Assembly (NCBI GenBank): GCA_043228905.1
Contig: JBHGNT010000004.1
Location: forward strand, 18,972,001 to 19,036,000
Length of the DNA: 64,000 bases
Source: Azolla caroliniana
Taxonomy: Eukaryota > Polypodiophyta
Reading direction: 5' to 3'
The notes below the pieces were generated by a model. It made no database searches. It saw only the letters and a program-made list of their open reading frames with translations, and was not told the origin of the DNA. Shown one piece after another: positions 21,861 through 33,814 of this stretch. Made by a program: the position numbers and the translations under genes. How positions within the stretch are numbered: the first letter of the stretch is position 1; each line of letters starts with the position of its first letter.

Positions 21861-22740
21861 TCATCCTCCCTAGAAAAAAGAGAAAACCACTCCCCAAATT
21901 TGAAAAGTAAATGAACATAATCTATCCTCCTTGTCACTCCCTAGAAGTGCTTCAACGTCCTTTAACATCATCCATCTCTGCCCCATAATAAAAATATTTT
22001 CTCATAAGGATGGCTTCCCCAAGCAAAGCCAAACCACTCTTGTAATTTCCACTTTCAATGTACACAAAGTAGCTACATCTTGAGACAGTCTTTTATTTTC
22101 CACATTTAACTTATAAATAGCAATACATAAGACCTGGTACCAAATGTATACATCCTAATACAATACCTTTTGACAATTTGTCTCCACTCATCCTCCCCAG
22201 AAAACTGAAAAAACCACTCCCCAACTTTGAAAAGTCATTGAAACATAATCTAGCCTCCTTGTCACTCCCTAGAACTGTTTCAACATCCTTTAACACCATC
22301 CATCTTTGTCACAAACACAAAACAAAAAGATTTTCCCCATAAGGATGGCTTCCCCAAGCAAAGTCAAACCACTCTTCTAATTCCACTTTCAACGTACACA
22401 AAGTTGTTACATCTTAATGCAGTCTTCTATCTTCCACATTCAACTTGCTCATAGTCAGCAATGCATAACCTGCTATCAAATGTATACATCTTAGCATAAA
22501 ACCTTTTTATAGTTTGTCTCCACTCATCCTCCCCAGAAAAATGAGAAAACCATTCCCCAAATTTGAAAATAACTTGAAACATAATCTAGCCTCTCTATCA
22601 CTCCCTAGGATTGCTTCAACATCCTTTTACATTATCCATCTTTGCCACAAGCAAGAAGATTTTCCCAGGAGGATGGCTTCCCCAAGCAAAGCCAAACCAG
22701 TCTTCTATTTTCTACTTTCAACTAGAACTGCTTCAACATC
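21861..22740. repeat. ~330-bp tandem repeat, about 2.6 copies
   Basis: Unit starts TCATCCTCCCTAGAAAA or TCATCCTCCCCAGAAAA at 21861, 22188 and 22524 (spacings 327 and 336). Shared internal phrases are GGATGGCTTCCCCAAGCAAA, AAATGTATACATC and CTTCAACATCC. The third unit decays after about 220 bp. One copy has a minus-strand frame MVLKDVETVLGSDKEARLCF, so the repeat may derive from coding DNA, but I cannot identify it. Confidence 0.85.
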
Positions 22741-23201
22741 CTGTAAACCATTGAATAGTTATAGTAAATGCTTCATCCAACACCCTCCATCAACTATAGA
22801 AGAAAATCTATCAACTAATACGAAATAAGTTATAATAAAAATATTTAAAATAAACCTCCATGTCACTCCATAGAAATGCTTCATCACATCCACTCACTAT
22901 CCATTCTAATAATAATAATAAATACTTCATCCACCCTCACCATCTGTCCATGGTACCTGTCCAACGATAGTGCTTCATAGTCCATTAGGTAAGTAACAAA
23001 ACCTGCCGAAAAGTATCAAACAATACAAATTACATTGAATAGAAAATATAAATAACTCCCTATCAAACCATAGGAACACTTCTTCCTCCCATAACAACAT
23101 CCTTCTCCAACAAAGAATAGAATTATTATGTTTATCAACAAGTTATGTTGTTATGTGTTGTAAGACTGAAATAAGAAAGGAGTAGGCAGAGACAACAACC
23201 A
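22741..23201 (-). other. Probable LINE 3' untranslated region and flank
   Basis: AT-rich and directly downstream of LINE ORF2 on the minus strand. I see no clear poly(A) tail or TSD, so the LINE 3' end cannot be placed. Confidence 0.35.
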
Positions 23202-26200
23202 TCATGGTGGCACATAATTCCAACAGTTTTCATGTGTCCCATCCAACCATAGAGGTATTGGCCACCATGTCTGATGAATTTTCCTTCTTTTCTTATACAC
23301 CTTTTCTGCTGGTCCTTTAATATTATCGTACTCTCCCTTAACTATATGCACTAAGTTGTCCCAGAACATCTTTATCATATCCACCACATTATACTCGATA
23401 CCTTCATATTTCTTATTGCACCTACACTTCCACCACACCCATAAAGCATTAATCGAGACAATATTCCAAACAAAAGCCTTTTTAAAATATTTACCACCCA
23501 GACTATTCGGGAGAACTACTTCAATTCTATTCTCCGACACATGCAATGCTTCCACACAATGCTCCCCCTCGTACATGGATACTTGGACATCCAAAGACCC
23601 CCAAAGAACAGCTCCCCATGTAAAAATCGCTCCTCTATATTTACAAGAAAACATCCTAAGTATTCTTCCCCAATATTGTTGAACTACAATACAAGTCCAA
23701 AACAAATGTTTCAAAGTCTCCTCCTGTACTTGGCAACACACACAATGACGATCATGAACCTGTCCTTTTAGATGACAACCTACAAGTAAAGCATAATGGA
23801 GTAATAACCACTTAAAAGAAATGGCTCTCCGCAAACATGGTAAAGTCCATAAACTTTTCCAGTAAGCTGCCAAATATTGAGGCGATATTGCACCTGAATC
23901 CCAATACTTTTGTGCAGCAAGACTTAGGGAATGACGTTGCAACAAGAAGCGTCTCCCATAGGCCACAGAGTACTGAAAAAAAGGGAGAGTTCTACTTTCT
24001 TGTTCATTTGCCGAAGATCTTCCAACCAACCGCCATGCGTAGTCAGTCGGGTCCCGATTAAAGTGTTCCACCGGCTTACTTTGAAATGCCCATAGTTGTC
24101 GTGCATGGTCTGCCACAAAAGGGTTAGGATCTAGGAAAATCTTCTTCTCTAACCTAGCAATGACCCTAATGGGTTTTTGGGAGGCTAGTTGCATAACTTC
24201 AGCTTCTTCTTCCACTAAATACAAAAGACTAGCATCTCCAACCTCATAAAACATTATTCTACCCTCATCAGTGTAAGCCCTGGCACCTATTAAAATGCCC
24301 AAAGGTGAGAAAAGACCATACCATGTATAATTATTATGTAAGGTAATTTTCCTTTGACAATTCTGAAAAGCCTGTTGAATCTAAACAAACATCAAACCTC
24401 CCCCATGGAATGAAGACAAGAAATGTTTTTTGTCCTCATTTGAGAGAAATTGAAAACGCTCCCAGTCAGCCACACTTGTAGCTGGCCTCGAGTCCATTTT
24501 CCCCCACGATAAATGCGGCCTAATACCTAAAACACAACCAGAACTATCAATAAACGAAGGATTCCATAGCAATGGTTGTCTTAGAAATTGGGCTTCTGTT
24601 GAAGGCAATTGAAATAATAGAGCTTCTCTAATGTCCTTCCATGCCCTCAAAATACCTGTAAAAAATCTTCTAGAACCAACATTTTGAGCCTTAATTGGAA
24701 ATTCGGAATTAAACCATCTACAACTATCTTGCCACTGTCCTCCTAAGGTAGGCTTAATGTTATGAATATCTAACAACCATAACTTTTTCCACAACTCATC
24801 CCCAAGCATAAATCCTCTCACAACATGCTTCGCAAGAAGAGCCTTACTCTGGAGCATAGGATCTATTAAGCCTAGTCCACCTTCACTTATTGGCCGGATT
24901 AAAACCGACCAAGCAACTTTTGCAACATCCCTTGATCCCAGCGAAGCACCCCAAATAAAATTACAAACTAAGCGTTGTAATTTCAATATAATGGAATGTG
25001 AAAATAACCACGTTGACGCAATATACCACATTGATGCAAGCAGAACAGAGTTTGTCACAACTACCCTTCCAGGTAAAGACAAATTAATTTTATCCCAATA
25101 TAACAATTTATTTCTAACTCGTAATAAAAGGGGTGTTACCATATCCTCTACTGACAAATCTAGCCCTACTTGACAACCCAGATACCTTACTGCTCTACCT
25201 CGAGGCACCCAACAAAATCCTGGAATTGGCACATCTTATGGAGGAGAGGAAGACACGACCCAGAATCCCATAGACTAGTCCCAAATAATCAAAGCTCTTG
25301 AAGCATCACAAAAATATGTTACTGCTTGTTGAAGATTCAACAAATTCTCCTTTTTTGCAGAAACATATAAAGCAATGTCATCAGCAAATTCTGAATCAAC
25401 AATCATAGTTGCATATCCTTGTATAGGTAAGGCTATACCACGAATATGTACATTCCTACTCCTAAGGTAATCAGAAAAAGCTTCAGAGACTAAAATAAAC
25501 AAAAAGGGAGCTAGTGGACACCCTTGTCTTACTGATCTTGAAATTGAAAATCTATAGCCAACATCACCTGCAAACAAAAGAGAACTATGAGCGGTCCTAT
25601 ACAAAGCTGCGACAACCCTAATCCATTGCATTGGAAAGCCCATTCGCTGTAATGTCCCTTCCATGAAATCCCAATCCACTCTGTCATAGGCCTTCTTGAA
25701 ATCTAAAAACAAAGTAGCCAAATCTTGTTGCTACTGCTCTGCAATAGCCACCATTTTCCAAAACAAAAAAATGTTATAAAAAATACTTCTCTCTTGAACA
25801 AACCCTGTCTGGGAATCATGAATTAGTTGAGATAAAAAAGGTTGCACCCTCCTTGCTATTGTTTTAGCTAAGATCTTATACACAACATTAAGTAGTGTTA
25901 TAGGCCTCCATTTTCGAATATCATCCAAAGGGCCGTCCCCCTTTGGAATCAAATATATTAGGCCTTCTGTCCATTCCTGAGGCATATAACCATGGTCAAG
26001 AATTTGTTGGTAGGCAGAAGTCAAAACATTACCAATCATATCCCAATACTCTATATACCATGAAACCCCCATCCCATCAACACCTGGACAAACATCCTTA
26101 CCTAAAGCCTTTGCTGCTAACAAAACTTCAGAAGGTTGCAACGGAGCAAGCAAAGAAATTTGCATTTCAACTGAAACTCGATTAGAGACTAAAGCCCAAA

Positions 26201-27540
26201 CAACATCCCTCTTAATGAAATTATTCCTTGAAATTGGAACTGTTGTCAACAAATGACTATAAAAAGAGGATGTTATGTCCCTCATCTCTATCACATTCGA
26301 TGTAAAAGACCCATCAACTCGTCTCATACTCGTCGGTTGAGACTTATGTGATTTAATGCGATGAGGTTCAAAAAACTGTTTACAAACTATATCAGTCTGT
26401 CTAATCCATCTTGCAAAGGATTTATGATACCAAAATTTTGACTTCTGCAATTGCATATCAGTAATTGTTTTCCCAACATCAATAATTCTCGCGACTAAAT
26501 CTACAAACCTAGGCCACCTTTATTGCAAATGTTGTAACGCTATCAAAGCTCGTTTGTATCTTCCAATCTTGGAATCATAATCAAGGTACAAAGCTTTTGC
26601 TTTACTTTGAAAAAATTCTTGAATTTCTTTCAACACATGTACCACATTAATCAAGATAACATCGTATTCTACATCATAATGATATCGAGACCAAATACTT
26701 TGAACAAAATGTTTACAATCGTCTCTAAGAAACATGGAATTAGGGATTCTAAATCTACTAGCCCTTCTTGTCGATGATAAAAAGAATTTTAACTTAAGAG
26801 GTGAATGATCAGAAAAAGAACAACCAGGTAAAATTCCTAATTGACCACCTCTAGTCCACATAAAAGCATCCCCATAAAACGTATCCAAACGAGAAAGGTT
26901 GACCCCTGCCAATCTCCTGTCAGATCTTGAAAAAGATAGAGATTCTGGTATTCTATTAAAGGATTGCACTGACGAAAGATCAACCAATTGTAGTGACATA
27001 CATAGTTTTTCCCACTCCCAAAATTCTGACCCAGAGATAATGCGTAAACTACCACCTTGCCTATCTTGCACATCCTCTAACATATTAAAATCCCCAACTA
27101 ATGCCCAAAGGTCAATCTAAGGTATTTGTAATAGAATTTCAGACCAAAAACGAGACCTCGTTGCTTCATAATTCGGTGTGTAAAGGTTAAGCAAACCCCA
27201 CTTAATCTCTCCTATTTGAAAAACAATATATTGTGCTCTTTTATTCGCTAATGATCCCGACATACTTACATGTGAAGCCCAAATATGTGAAACCGCAATA
27301 CATAAACCCCCCTGGGTATTATTCGGTCCAAAAGCCGGAAACCAGAATTGTTGCCACCTCCCGGGGAGAAGATTCCCATATTTTAAGATGTGTGGTTCCC
27401 CTAAATGATGCTCCTGAATAATGAGCACATCTATTGGTCCTACATAAGGCTTTTTAACTCCTGTCTAAAAACCCCTCTCATTCTTCAAAACCGACTACCT
27501 CCTAATCCTTGCACATTCCATGAGATTATATTTAGAACAT
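23202..27540 (-). pseudogene. LINE ORF2: endonuclease and reverse transcriptase
   Basis: About 1,440 codons. The APE-type endonuclease starts with NIISWNVQGLGG near 27535, then, after a frameshift near 27.44 kb, VLIIQEHHLGEPH (catalytic Glu), LVGDFNMLEDVQD, LDTFYG and SDHSPLKL. RT: LIPKGDGPLDDIRKWRPITL, TLFLDFKKAYDRVDW, SVRQGCPLAPFLF and the catalytic SEFADDIALY. The C-terminal zf-RVT-like region ends with CVCCQVQEETLKHLFWTC. From 27428 to 23202 all pieces share one frame, broken by stops near 27117, 26520, 25731, 25275, 25240 and 24381. ORF2 would nick the target and copy the LINE RNA there. Confidence 0.9.
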
Positions 27541-27660
27541 TCATTAATAAGAAACTAAGTATTATGAAACTCTCCTTTTTCCGGCCAAAACTTCTCCTCG
27601 ACGTTTTCCTTCCTCAGCAACTCGTAATTGTCTTCTAGTTATCATCATATCTTTACCGGA

Positions 27661-29012
27661 TTATTTATGTGCACGGACTGGTATTGCTTTTTCCAATGTC
27701 ATACTATCATCTAGAACAAAAGTTATTGCCGAAAAGGAAAAATCATTAATGTCTTGAGAAACCATCGTTTCCACTACGGAGAGAGACTTTTGTTTTGATG
27801 GATCCTCCTCATAGATTACTAAATATAACTCCTTTTCACAATCCATGTCAATCCCCGAACAATTAATTTGTTGCTCCTTGTCTTGAGGCACCAGATGAGT
27901 CAAGGATTGACTGATATGCTTCCCTTTTCCCCCCAAATGATTACCATTAAATTGCCCCATAGATGGACCCTCAAACTTATGGTGTCTATCCATACTTTCT
28001 TTAATAGTCAAGGCTTCATGATCTTGCTTCAAGGTTATTGGATTTTGTATTTCAACAACTTTATTCTTCTCCCTTACAATATTTTGCGAGGAGATATTCC
28101 TATCTTCATCGTTATTCAAAGTATTGTACGGATTACCATCGAACAAAACTATAGAATTGACTAGTGAGTTAAATTGTTTAAAAGTATGTTTAGTTGCCAC
28201 TGGAGTCCAATTGGATCTCCCACCTTAGCAGTTGACTTAGGGGCCTCCTCTGATCGATAACGTTTTCGAGGACAATCCTTCCATAAATGCCCAAAATGCC
28301 TACATATAAAACATTGATCCAGAAGCCCTTGATACACAATCCTTTGGGTCAATGGCTCTTTATTTTCTTGCAAATTTGGCAGCAAAACTGAAGATGGTAA
28401 ACCATTATTTCGGGGCGCCAAAATCCTCACCGTTGGTGCTCCTCGTATACGCTCATCTTCTTGTGATGCCTCATCTTTAATCGCTATTACAGTACCTAAA
28501 AGAGAACCTATTTGGGCTAATACTTGATGCCATTCTTTCTTCAATCTTGGAAAAACGGCTGTAAAGATCATCTGGGCTTCTTTGTGCTGCAAAATCTCAT
28601 CTGCAACCACATTATGAGTCCACCTATAGAAAGATATCCAATTGCCCTGCATTGTTGTATGTTTGATCTTCAACAAACGATCCACTGAAGAAGAATTGGA
28701 AAACTCCAAATAATAACATCCTTTGCCCATGAATTGGATGTCCACAACAATGTTGATTTCTTCTGGGAAGGAAGCGTACAACATTCGGCGCAACTCATGC
28801 CTATTTGGCCTTGATCCTTCCATATGAGCTACCAGAGAAACCTCCTGTAGTCTTTGTACTTCTGCCAATACAATATTCTTATCATTATCTGACAAGGAGA
28901 GTGAGACGACCTTACCTGAAATATGGGAAGAGGTAGAAGGTTGATCGAGGGGAGGTGCACCGGAACCCCCTCTGTGTGTCGAAACAAGTATTGGTCGTTG
29001 TTCTGCCATCAC
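27661..29012 (-). pseudogene. LINE ORF1, DUF4283-like with CCHC knuckle
   Basis: Frame 29012-28161 encodes a DUF4283-like domain (NRHELRRMLYASFPEEINIV, GKGCYYLEFSN, ISFYRWTHNV) followed by CFICRHFGHLWKDC, a zinc knuckle, then a basic tail. A one-base shift near 28.21 kb moves the reading into 28200-27661, which continues with acidic and polar sequence to a stop just upstream of ORF2. ORF1 proteins of plant L1 elements coat the LINE RNA. The start ATG pair (MMAEQRP) fits the ORF length. Confidence 0.8.
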
Positions 29013-29204
29013 TCCTCGCTCTCTGTCAACAAAATAATAATATTATCTTGATATCCATCATAGAGTTGCATTACATAATGTGGATCAAGCAACAACCAAT
29101 CTGAGGTTTAACTTGTCAAAATAGATCATAAGAAAACTTCATAATTTTCTAGGAAAATAGCTAACGGTCATATTATCCCACTAATCAGTAATTCAAGAGC
29201 CCCT

Positions 29205-29705
29205 TGACCGAGTAACTAGTCTTGTCCTCGATCGCGGCCCCTTCTTCAACCTTTTTCTAGAAGGTTGCCCATTTAGCCGTGCGTCTTTCACCCATTGTGC
29301 AAGGGTGTCCTCCTCCGACAACCTTTCCATCGCCTTAGTAGAGGCTTGGCTTCAACCGCATCTTGCGCTAGCGGTTCAAGTAGAGTGGGATCTAGTGGGA
29401 CATCATCAACAATTGGGCTCGGTGGGGTTGAATCAAGGTTATGGAATTCGAAGAAATGTTGCATCAAGTGTTCAAAAACATTGTTGTTATGAACCTTAGA
29501 TTTTACATGTTGGGTCGAGTATTTCATGGCTTTTCACAACGTTGCCTAATTTAGTACAATCTTCCAAAAGAATAGGGTGAAGCTGATCTGAAGGAGATGT
29601 GATAGCGGGACTCTTACTTTCAGTCACGTTACCAGCTATCTCCTCATCGATTGGGGCATTATCGCCACCGGACACCTCATGCAACCTCCTGAATCCACGG
29701 GATTC
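29205..29705 (-). pseudogene. Broken hypothetical reading frame, possible last exon
   Basis: On the minus strand, from a TTGTAG acceptor-like site at 29706, a frame reads LHEVSGGDNAPIDEEIAGNV, then SDQLHPILLEDCTKLGNVV. It shifts near 29.52 kb into NVFEHLMQHFFEFHNLDSTP and PIVDDVPLDPTLLEPLAQDA, and shifts again into a basic tail WVKDARLNGQPSRKRLKKG. The acidic-then-basic layout looks protein-coding by origin, but I know no matching family. It lies on the same strand as the RING-like gene pieces at 30.5-31.5 kb and may be its 3' exon. Confidence 0.4.
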
Positions 29706-29714
29706 TACAACATG

Positions 29715-30550
29715 TTAGCTAATTAACGACTTCTCTTTAGCTAATTAGCTACTATATACTACTCTTGATACTGCTTAGCTAATTAGCTACTATACTTTAG
29801 TTTGGTAGTAGTTAATTAGCTACACTCTCGATACTTAGCTTATTAGCTACTATACTTTAGTTTGGTAGTAGCTAATTAGCTACACTCACGATATTGTTTA
29901 GCTAATTAACTACAACTTAGCTAAATTATTAGCTACTACATTATAGATTGACAGTAGCTAATAAGCTACCACTCTTGATACTACTTAGCTAATTAGCTAT
30001 TATACTTTAGTTTGGCAGTAGCTAATTAGCTACACTCACGATAATGCTTAACTAATTAGCTACAACTTAGCTAATTAGCTACTATACTTTAGCTGGGTAG
30101 TAGCTAATTAGCTACACTCACGATATTGCTTAGCTAATTAGCTACTTTAGTTTAGTTTGGCAGTAGCTAAATAGTTACACTCACGATACTGCTTAGCTAA
30201 TTAGCTACTTTACTTAAGTATGACAATAGCTAATAAGCTATCACTCTTGATATTGCTTAGCTAATTAGCTACAACTTAGCTAATTAGCTACTACACCATA
30301 GATTGACAATAGCTAATAAGCTACCACTCTTGATACTGCTTAGCTGATTAACTACTACACTATAGATTGGCAGTCGCTAATAAATCACCACTCTTGATAC
30401 TGCTTAGCTAATTAGCTACTATATACTATAGATTGGCAGTAGCTAATTAGCTACCACACTTTATACTACTTAGCTAATTAGTTACTACACTACAGAACCA
30501 CAATAGCTAATTAGCTACCACACTTTATATTGCTTAGCTAATTAACTAAG
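29715..30550. repeat. Satellite built on the palindrome TAGCTAATTAGCTA
   Basis: About 12 degenerate units of roughly 63-83 bp. A typical unit is CTTAGCTAATTAGCTAC, then ACTTTAGTTTGGCAGTAG, another CTAATTAGCTAC, then CACTCACGATACTG or CACTCTTGATACTG. The core is self-complementary, so each unit carries one or two short palindromes. Neighbouring units vary in length and in the CACGATA/CTTGATA variant. Confidence 0.9.
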
Positions 30551-31499
30551 TTGTAACTCATTACCTACTACACTATAGAGACAAGCAGCAAATTTACATG
30601 TATTCTTTCTCCACTCATCAAGGAGAGTTGTAATGCAATCCCCGAAACATACTGTAGAAGTGTGACAGGCATATGCAAAACAAGCGATATGGTATGTATG
30701 TTGGCATGCTTGTAGGTGTACCAGCAGGGTAACAGTTCTGTCCTCTAGGACTACGCCACAAGCGATGCAATGTGCTTGAACAATCAATATATTGTTGCCT
30801 GGTTCTCCTACTTTCGGTAAGGAGCAAGAATGTTGAGGTCCAATTCTTGTCTAAACCTTACCATCCCCTGCACAATTTCTAGTTTCTTCTTAAGGCAGCT
30901 AACTATGTGTTCTTGATTTGTGTATTGTTCCTACAACATAGTCAAAAAATTTATCGATTTATCATTCCTTAATGAGGAAGAATGAACAACAAGAAACATG
31001 AATCATTAACTTACTTGGAAGTTCTCCACATTGTTATCAACAACAAGATTAACCCCTAGAAGATCCAGGTTCATTGAAAGAACTTGAATCTCCGTCTATA
31101 GTTGTATTTTCTGCTAGGGATCCAGTGGCCCCTTAGTTTCGAGCTCATGTTGAGCAACCTATTCCAGATAATGCCTCATTGAGTACATTTTCATGTACTA
31201 GTTATTATAACATACTAGCAAAAAAAATAGCTACCTGAATCTTGTTTCTAATTGTTGTCACTACCAAAGTGACCTTGGTTTCCATTGCAACAGCCAAAGT
31301 TGCTTTCTCTAATGCAGACTTCATTGCCTCCAATGTCTCACAAGCTTCATGGACATTTTTCAGCATATAGCTAGCTAATCAATGTCTCACCTGTATCATT
31401 GACATTTGCTTTCCTATTGTTTCTGTGTGGTGTCTCCTTGCGGGTTTCCAAGGAGTCGGTAGTTGCATCATCAGCTGTCATGCTCCAGAATCGCGCCAT
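30542..31499 (-). pseudogene. Split RING-like zinc-finger gene, broken
   Basis: Minus-strand pieces look like exons with GT/AG borders. They are 31499-31391 (MARFWSMTADDATTDSLETR, donor GTGAGA); 31344-31235 (CETLEAMKSALEKATLAVAM, coiled-coil-like, donor GTAGCT); 31158-31015 (two stops, LSMNLDLLGVNLVVDNN, donor GTAAGT); and from 30930, after a TTGTAG acceptor, EQYTNQEHIVSCLKKKLEIV. After a frameshift comes HCIACGVVLED...CQHTYHIAC...CFGDC. The cysteines and histidines fit C-x2-C-x(n)-C-x-H-x2-H-x2-C-x(n)-C-x3-C, a RING-H2-like finger, which in active proteins would bind an E2 enzyme. The stops and shift make it a pseudogene or a mis-assembled gene. Confidence 0.5.
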
Positions 31500-31532
31500 C
31501 TTTTGTTGCAAGCTCCCCATCTATCGGCATCG

Positions 31533-32403
31533 TTGATGTAAAAAACAAAGTTTTGATCATAATTTCATACAATGTATTGAATTCATGTTTAAAGTTTTTT
31601 TACCAGATTTTAAAAAAGTTAATAATAATAAGTTGAGCTTGAGTTCATATAAAAACTAGATTTTTCATCACAATTCGATACAATGTATCAAGTTCATGTT
31701 TAAAGTATATTTTTCTAATTTTTTTTTCAATTTTTTTCAATTTTTTTTATTTTTTCTAATTTTTTTATTTTTAACATGAATTCGATACATTGTATCGACT
31801 TGTGATGAAAACTCTGGTTTTTTCATCATTTATTAAAGCTCAAAAAAAATTTCAAAAAAGAAACAACAAAAAACCAAAATAAATAGAAAAAAAAAAGCAA
31901 TTTTGTTTAAAAACCCCCCAAAAAAGCTTTAAACAAGTTAGCTTTTCAACATGAACTCGATACATTGTATCGAGTTCATGTTGAAAAGCTAACTTTTTGA
32001 CATGAATTCGATACAATGTATCGAGTTCATGTTTAAAGCTTTATTTGGGTTTTTTTTTTTTAATTGTTTTTGTCTATTTATTTTGGTTTTTTGGTTTTTT
32101 TTTTGAGCTTTAATAAATGATGAAAAAAATATAGTTTTCATCACAAGTCAATACAATGTATCGAATTCATGTTTAAAATGAATTTTTTTCCATAAAAAAA
32201 ATTGGAATAAAAAAAATTAGAAAATTATACTTTAAACATGAACTCGGTACATTGTATCGAATTGTGATGAAAAATCTAGTTTTTATATGAACTCAAGCTC
32301 AACTTATTATTATTAATTTCTTTTAAATACGGTAAAAAAAACTTTAAACATGAATTCAATACATTGTATAGAATTATGATCAAAATTTTGTTTTTTACAT
32401 CAA
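31533..32403. repeat. 871-bp inverted repeat (foldback)
   Basis: The left end TTGATGTAAAAAACAAA pairs with the right end TTTGTTTTTTACATCAA, and pairing continues through nearly the whole length. Shared arm phrases include CAATGTATTGAATTCATG and ATAAGTTGAGCTTGAGTTC. The centre is the palindrome CGATACATTGTATCG at 31959-31973, flanked by AGCTTTTCAACATGAACT and its complement. GATACAATGTATC recurs about eight times. There is no coding content and no obvious TSD. Confidence 0.9.
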
Positions 32404-33810
32404 CTCGATACAACATATCGACTTCTTGTTTTTCAAATAAAAGAGGTCTTTTAAACATGAACTCAAATTATACTGAAATCTATGTTTTTACAAGAGAAAA
32501 AGATGCATATCGATACTGCAAAGATGTATGTTGCACAACAAGATACCTTATGGTGAACATGTGACTAATTGATTAGCAAAAAAACATTAATAATTGTATT
32601 GATGGTAATTGAACTTCGCAAATGCCATTTACTTCACAAATTTTGTAGGGGAATTCTCAAAAGGAAGAAGAGGATAACATTGTAGATACCCTGATAACTG
32701 TGTGATATGTTCAAATTGATATATTAATGTTCACATCTAAAGTTTGACAGTTTTGACAGTTTATGAATATCATCTACATTTTAGGTGTTGTGGATTTATC
32801 AAAATTGTTTATGAATATTGTCTACATTTCTTGAGTTGTGAATTTATGGATGTTAATGAGCACTAAATTTACAAATGATGACATTAAGGATTGCAATGTT
32901 ACCGCTTATACTTAAAACATTTTCAAGTCTAACAAAAGATGCAATCTTAATCTCATCAAGATGGTGAAACCATTAATCTTAACTTGCGCCTTGAGTTAAC
33001 CATTGTGATTTTCTTTAAGTTAACTACATTTCATATATGCAAACCATCAACATTTAAACATTTACTGAAAAACTATTCAATTTTAGAAATTATCATTTTG
33101 AAACCTGTTAAATCTCAAAAAATTAGTAAATTTTACATGTTATTTAAAACATGTGATATTGGTGTATCAAGTTTTTGAAAATTGTCTAAAATCACAAGAT
33201 TATAAAAGGTTATAAATGGAATGCGTGATCCTTCCAATTGTGAACGCGAACATGTTAACTCAGGATTAGCAAGACTTTGCTGACATTCAAGTCGAGTTTA
33301 GATGAGGGCATTGTTCCCCAGGTTCCACTACGTCAGAAACCAAAGTTCAATTTTTTGAGTATTCCCATAAATGACCTGTTCACTATAATAAATGACATGT
33401 ATTTAAGTAATAAATCAAAAAAAATTCGTAAATGATCCTTATGATTTGCCCACGAAAAATTAGCCAAACAAATAGCTAAATAGCCATGGCCATTTTAGCA
33501 ACAAATTTTCCATTCTCATGCTTTTACCCTTATTTCTATGGTATTGGGGATTATGTCATAATTGGGATATGTGCATTGCTTTTGTATTTGATGGTAGATA
33601 CGAAGTCAAAGAATATCTACAAAAGTTGAAGGAAGTACTTATGTGACAATTTTCTTTATTGGAGCAAGTAGAATTTGTTCCTCTATGGAGTTTTTATCTT
33701 CCCTCTTGGAGATTCAACATCGTCTTCGGAGGTAAGTATGACCTATGAGACCAAAAATATTACATTTCATGTAATACATGTGAAAGTGAGTAGTGACTCT
33801 CCATGTTCAA
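32404..33810. other. AT-rich intergenic DNA
   Basis: No gene or repeat recognised beyond A/T-rich runs. The frames present are short and without motifs. Confidence 0.5.
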
Positions 33811-33814
33811 GAAC

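Larger units (their letters stand above)
23202..29012 (-). mobile_element. L1-type LINE, near full length
   Basis: Minus strand: ORF1 (RNA-binding, CCHC) then ORF2 (endonuclease, RT, C-terminal zinc region) in the standard order of plant L1 elements, with no LTRs. Limits given are from the ORF1 start to the ORF2 stop; both UTRs must extend further. One frameshift near the ORF2 start, one in ORF1 and about six stops disable it, but the ORF2 frame is otherwise kept for over 4 kb. Confidence 0.85.

Noticed and set aside
29715-30550. CRISPR-like array
   Set aside because: Unit lengths vary, spacers are themselves repeats, and the context is plant nuclear DNA.
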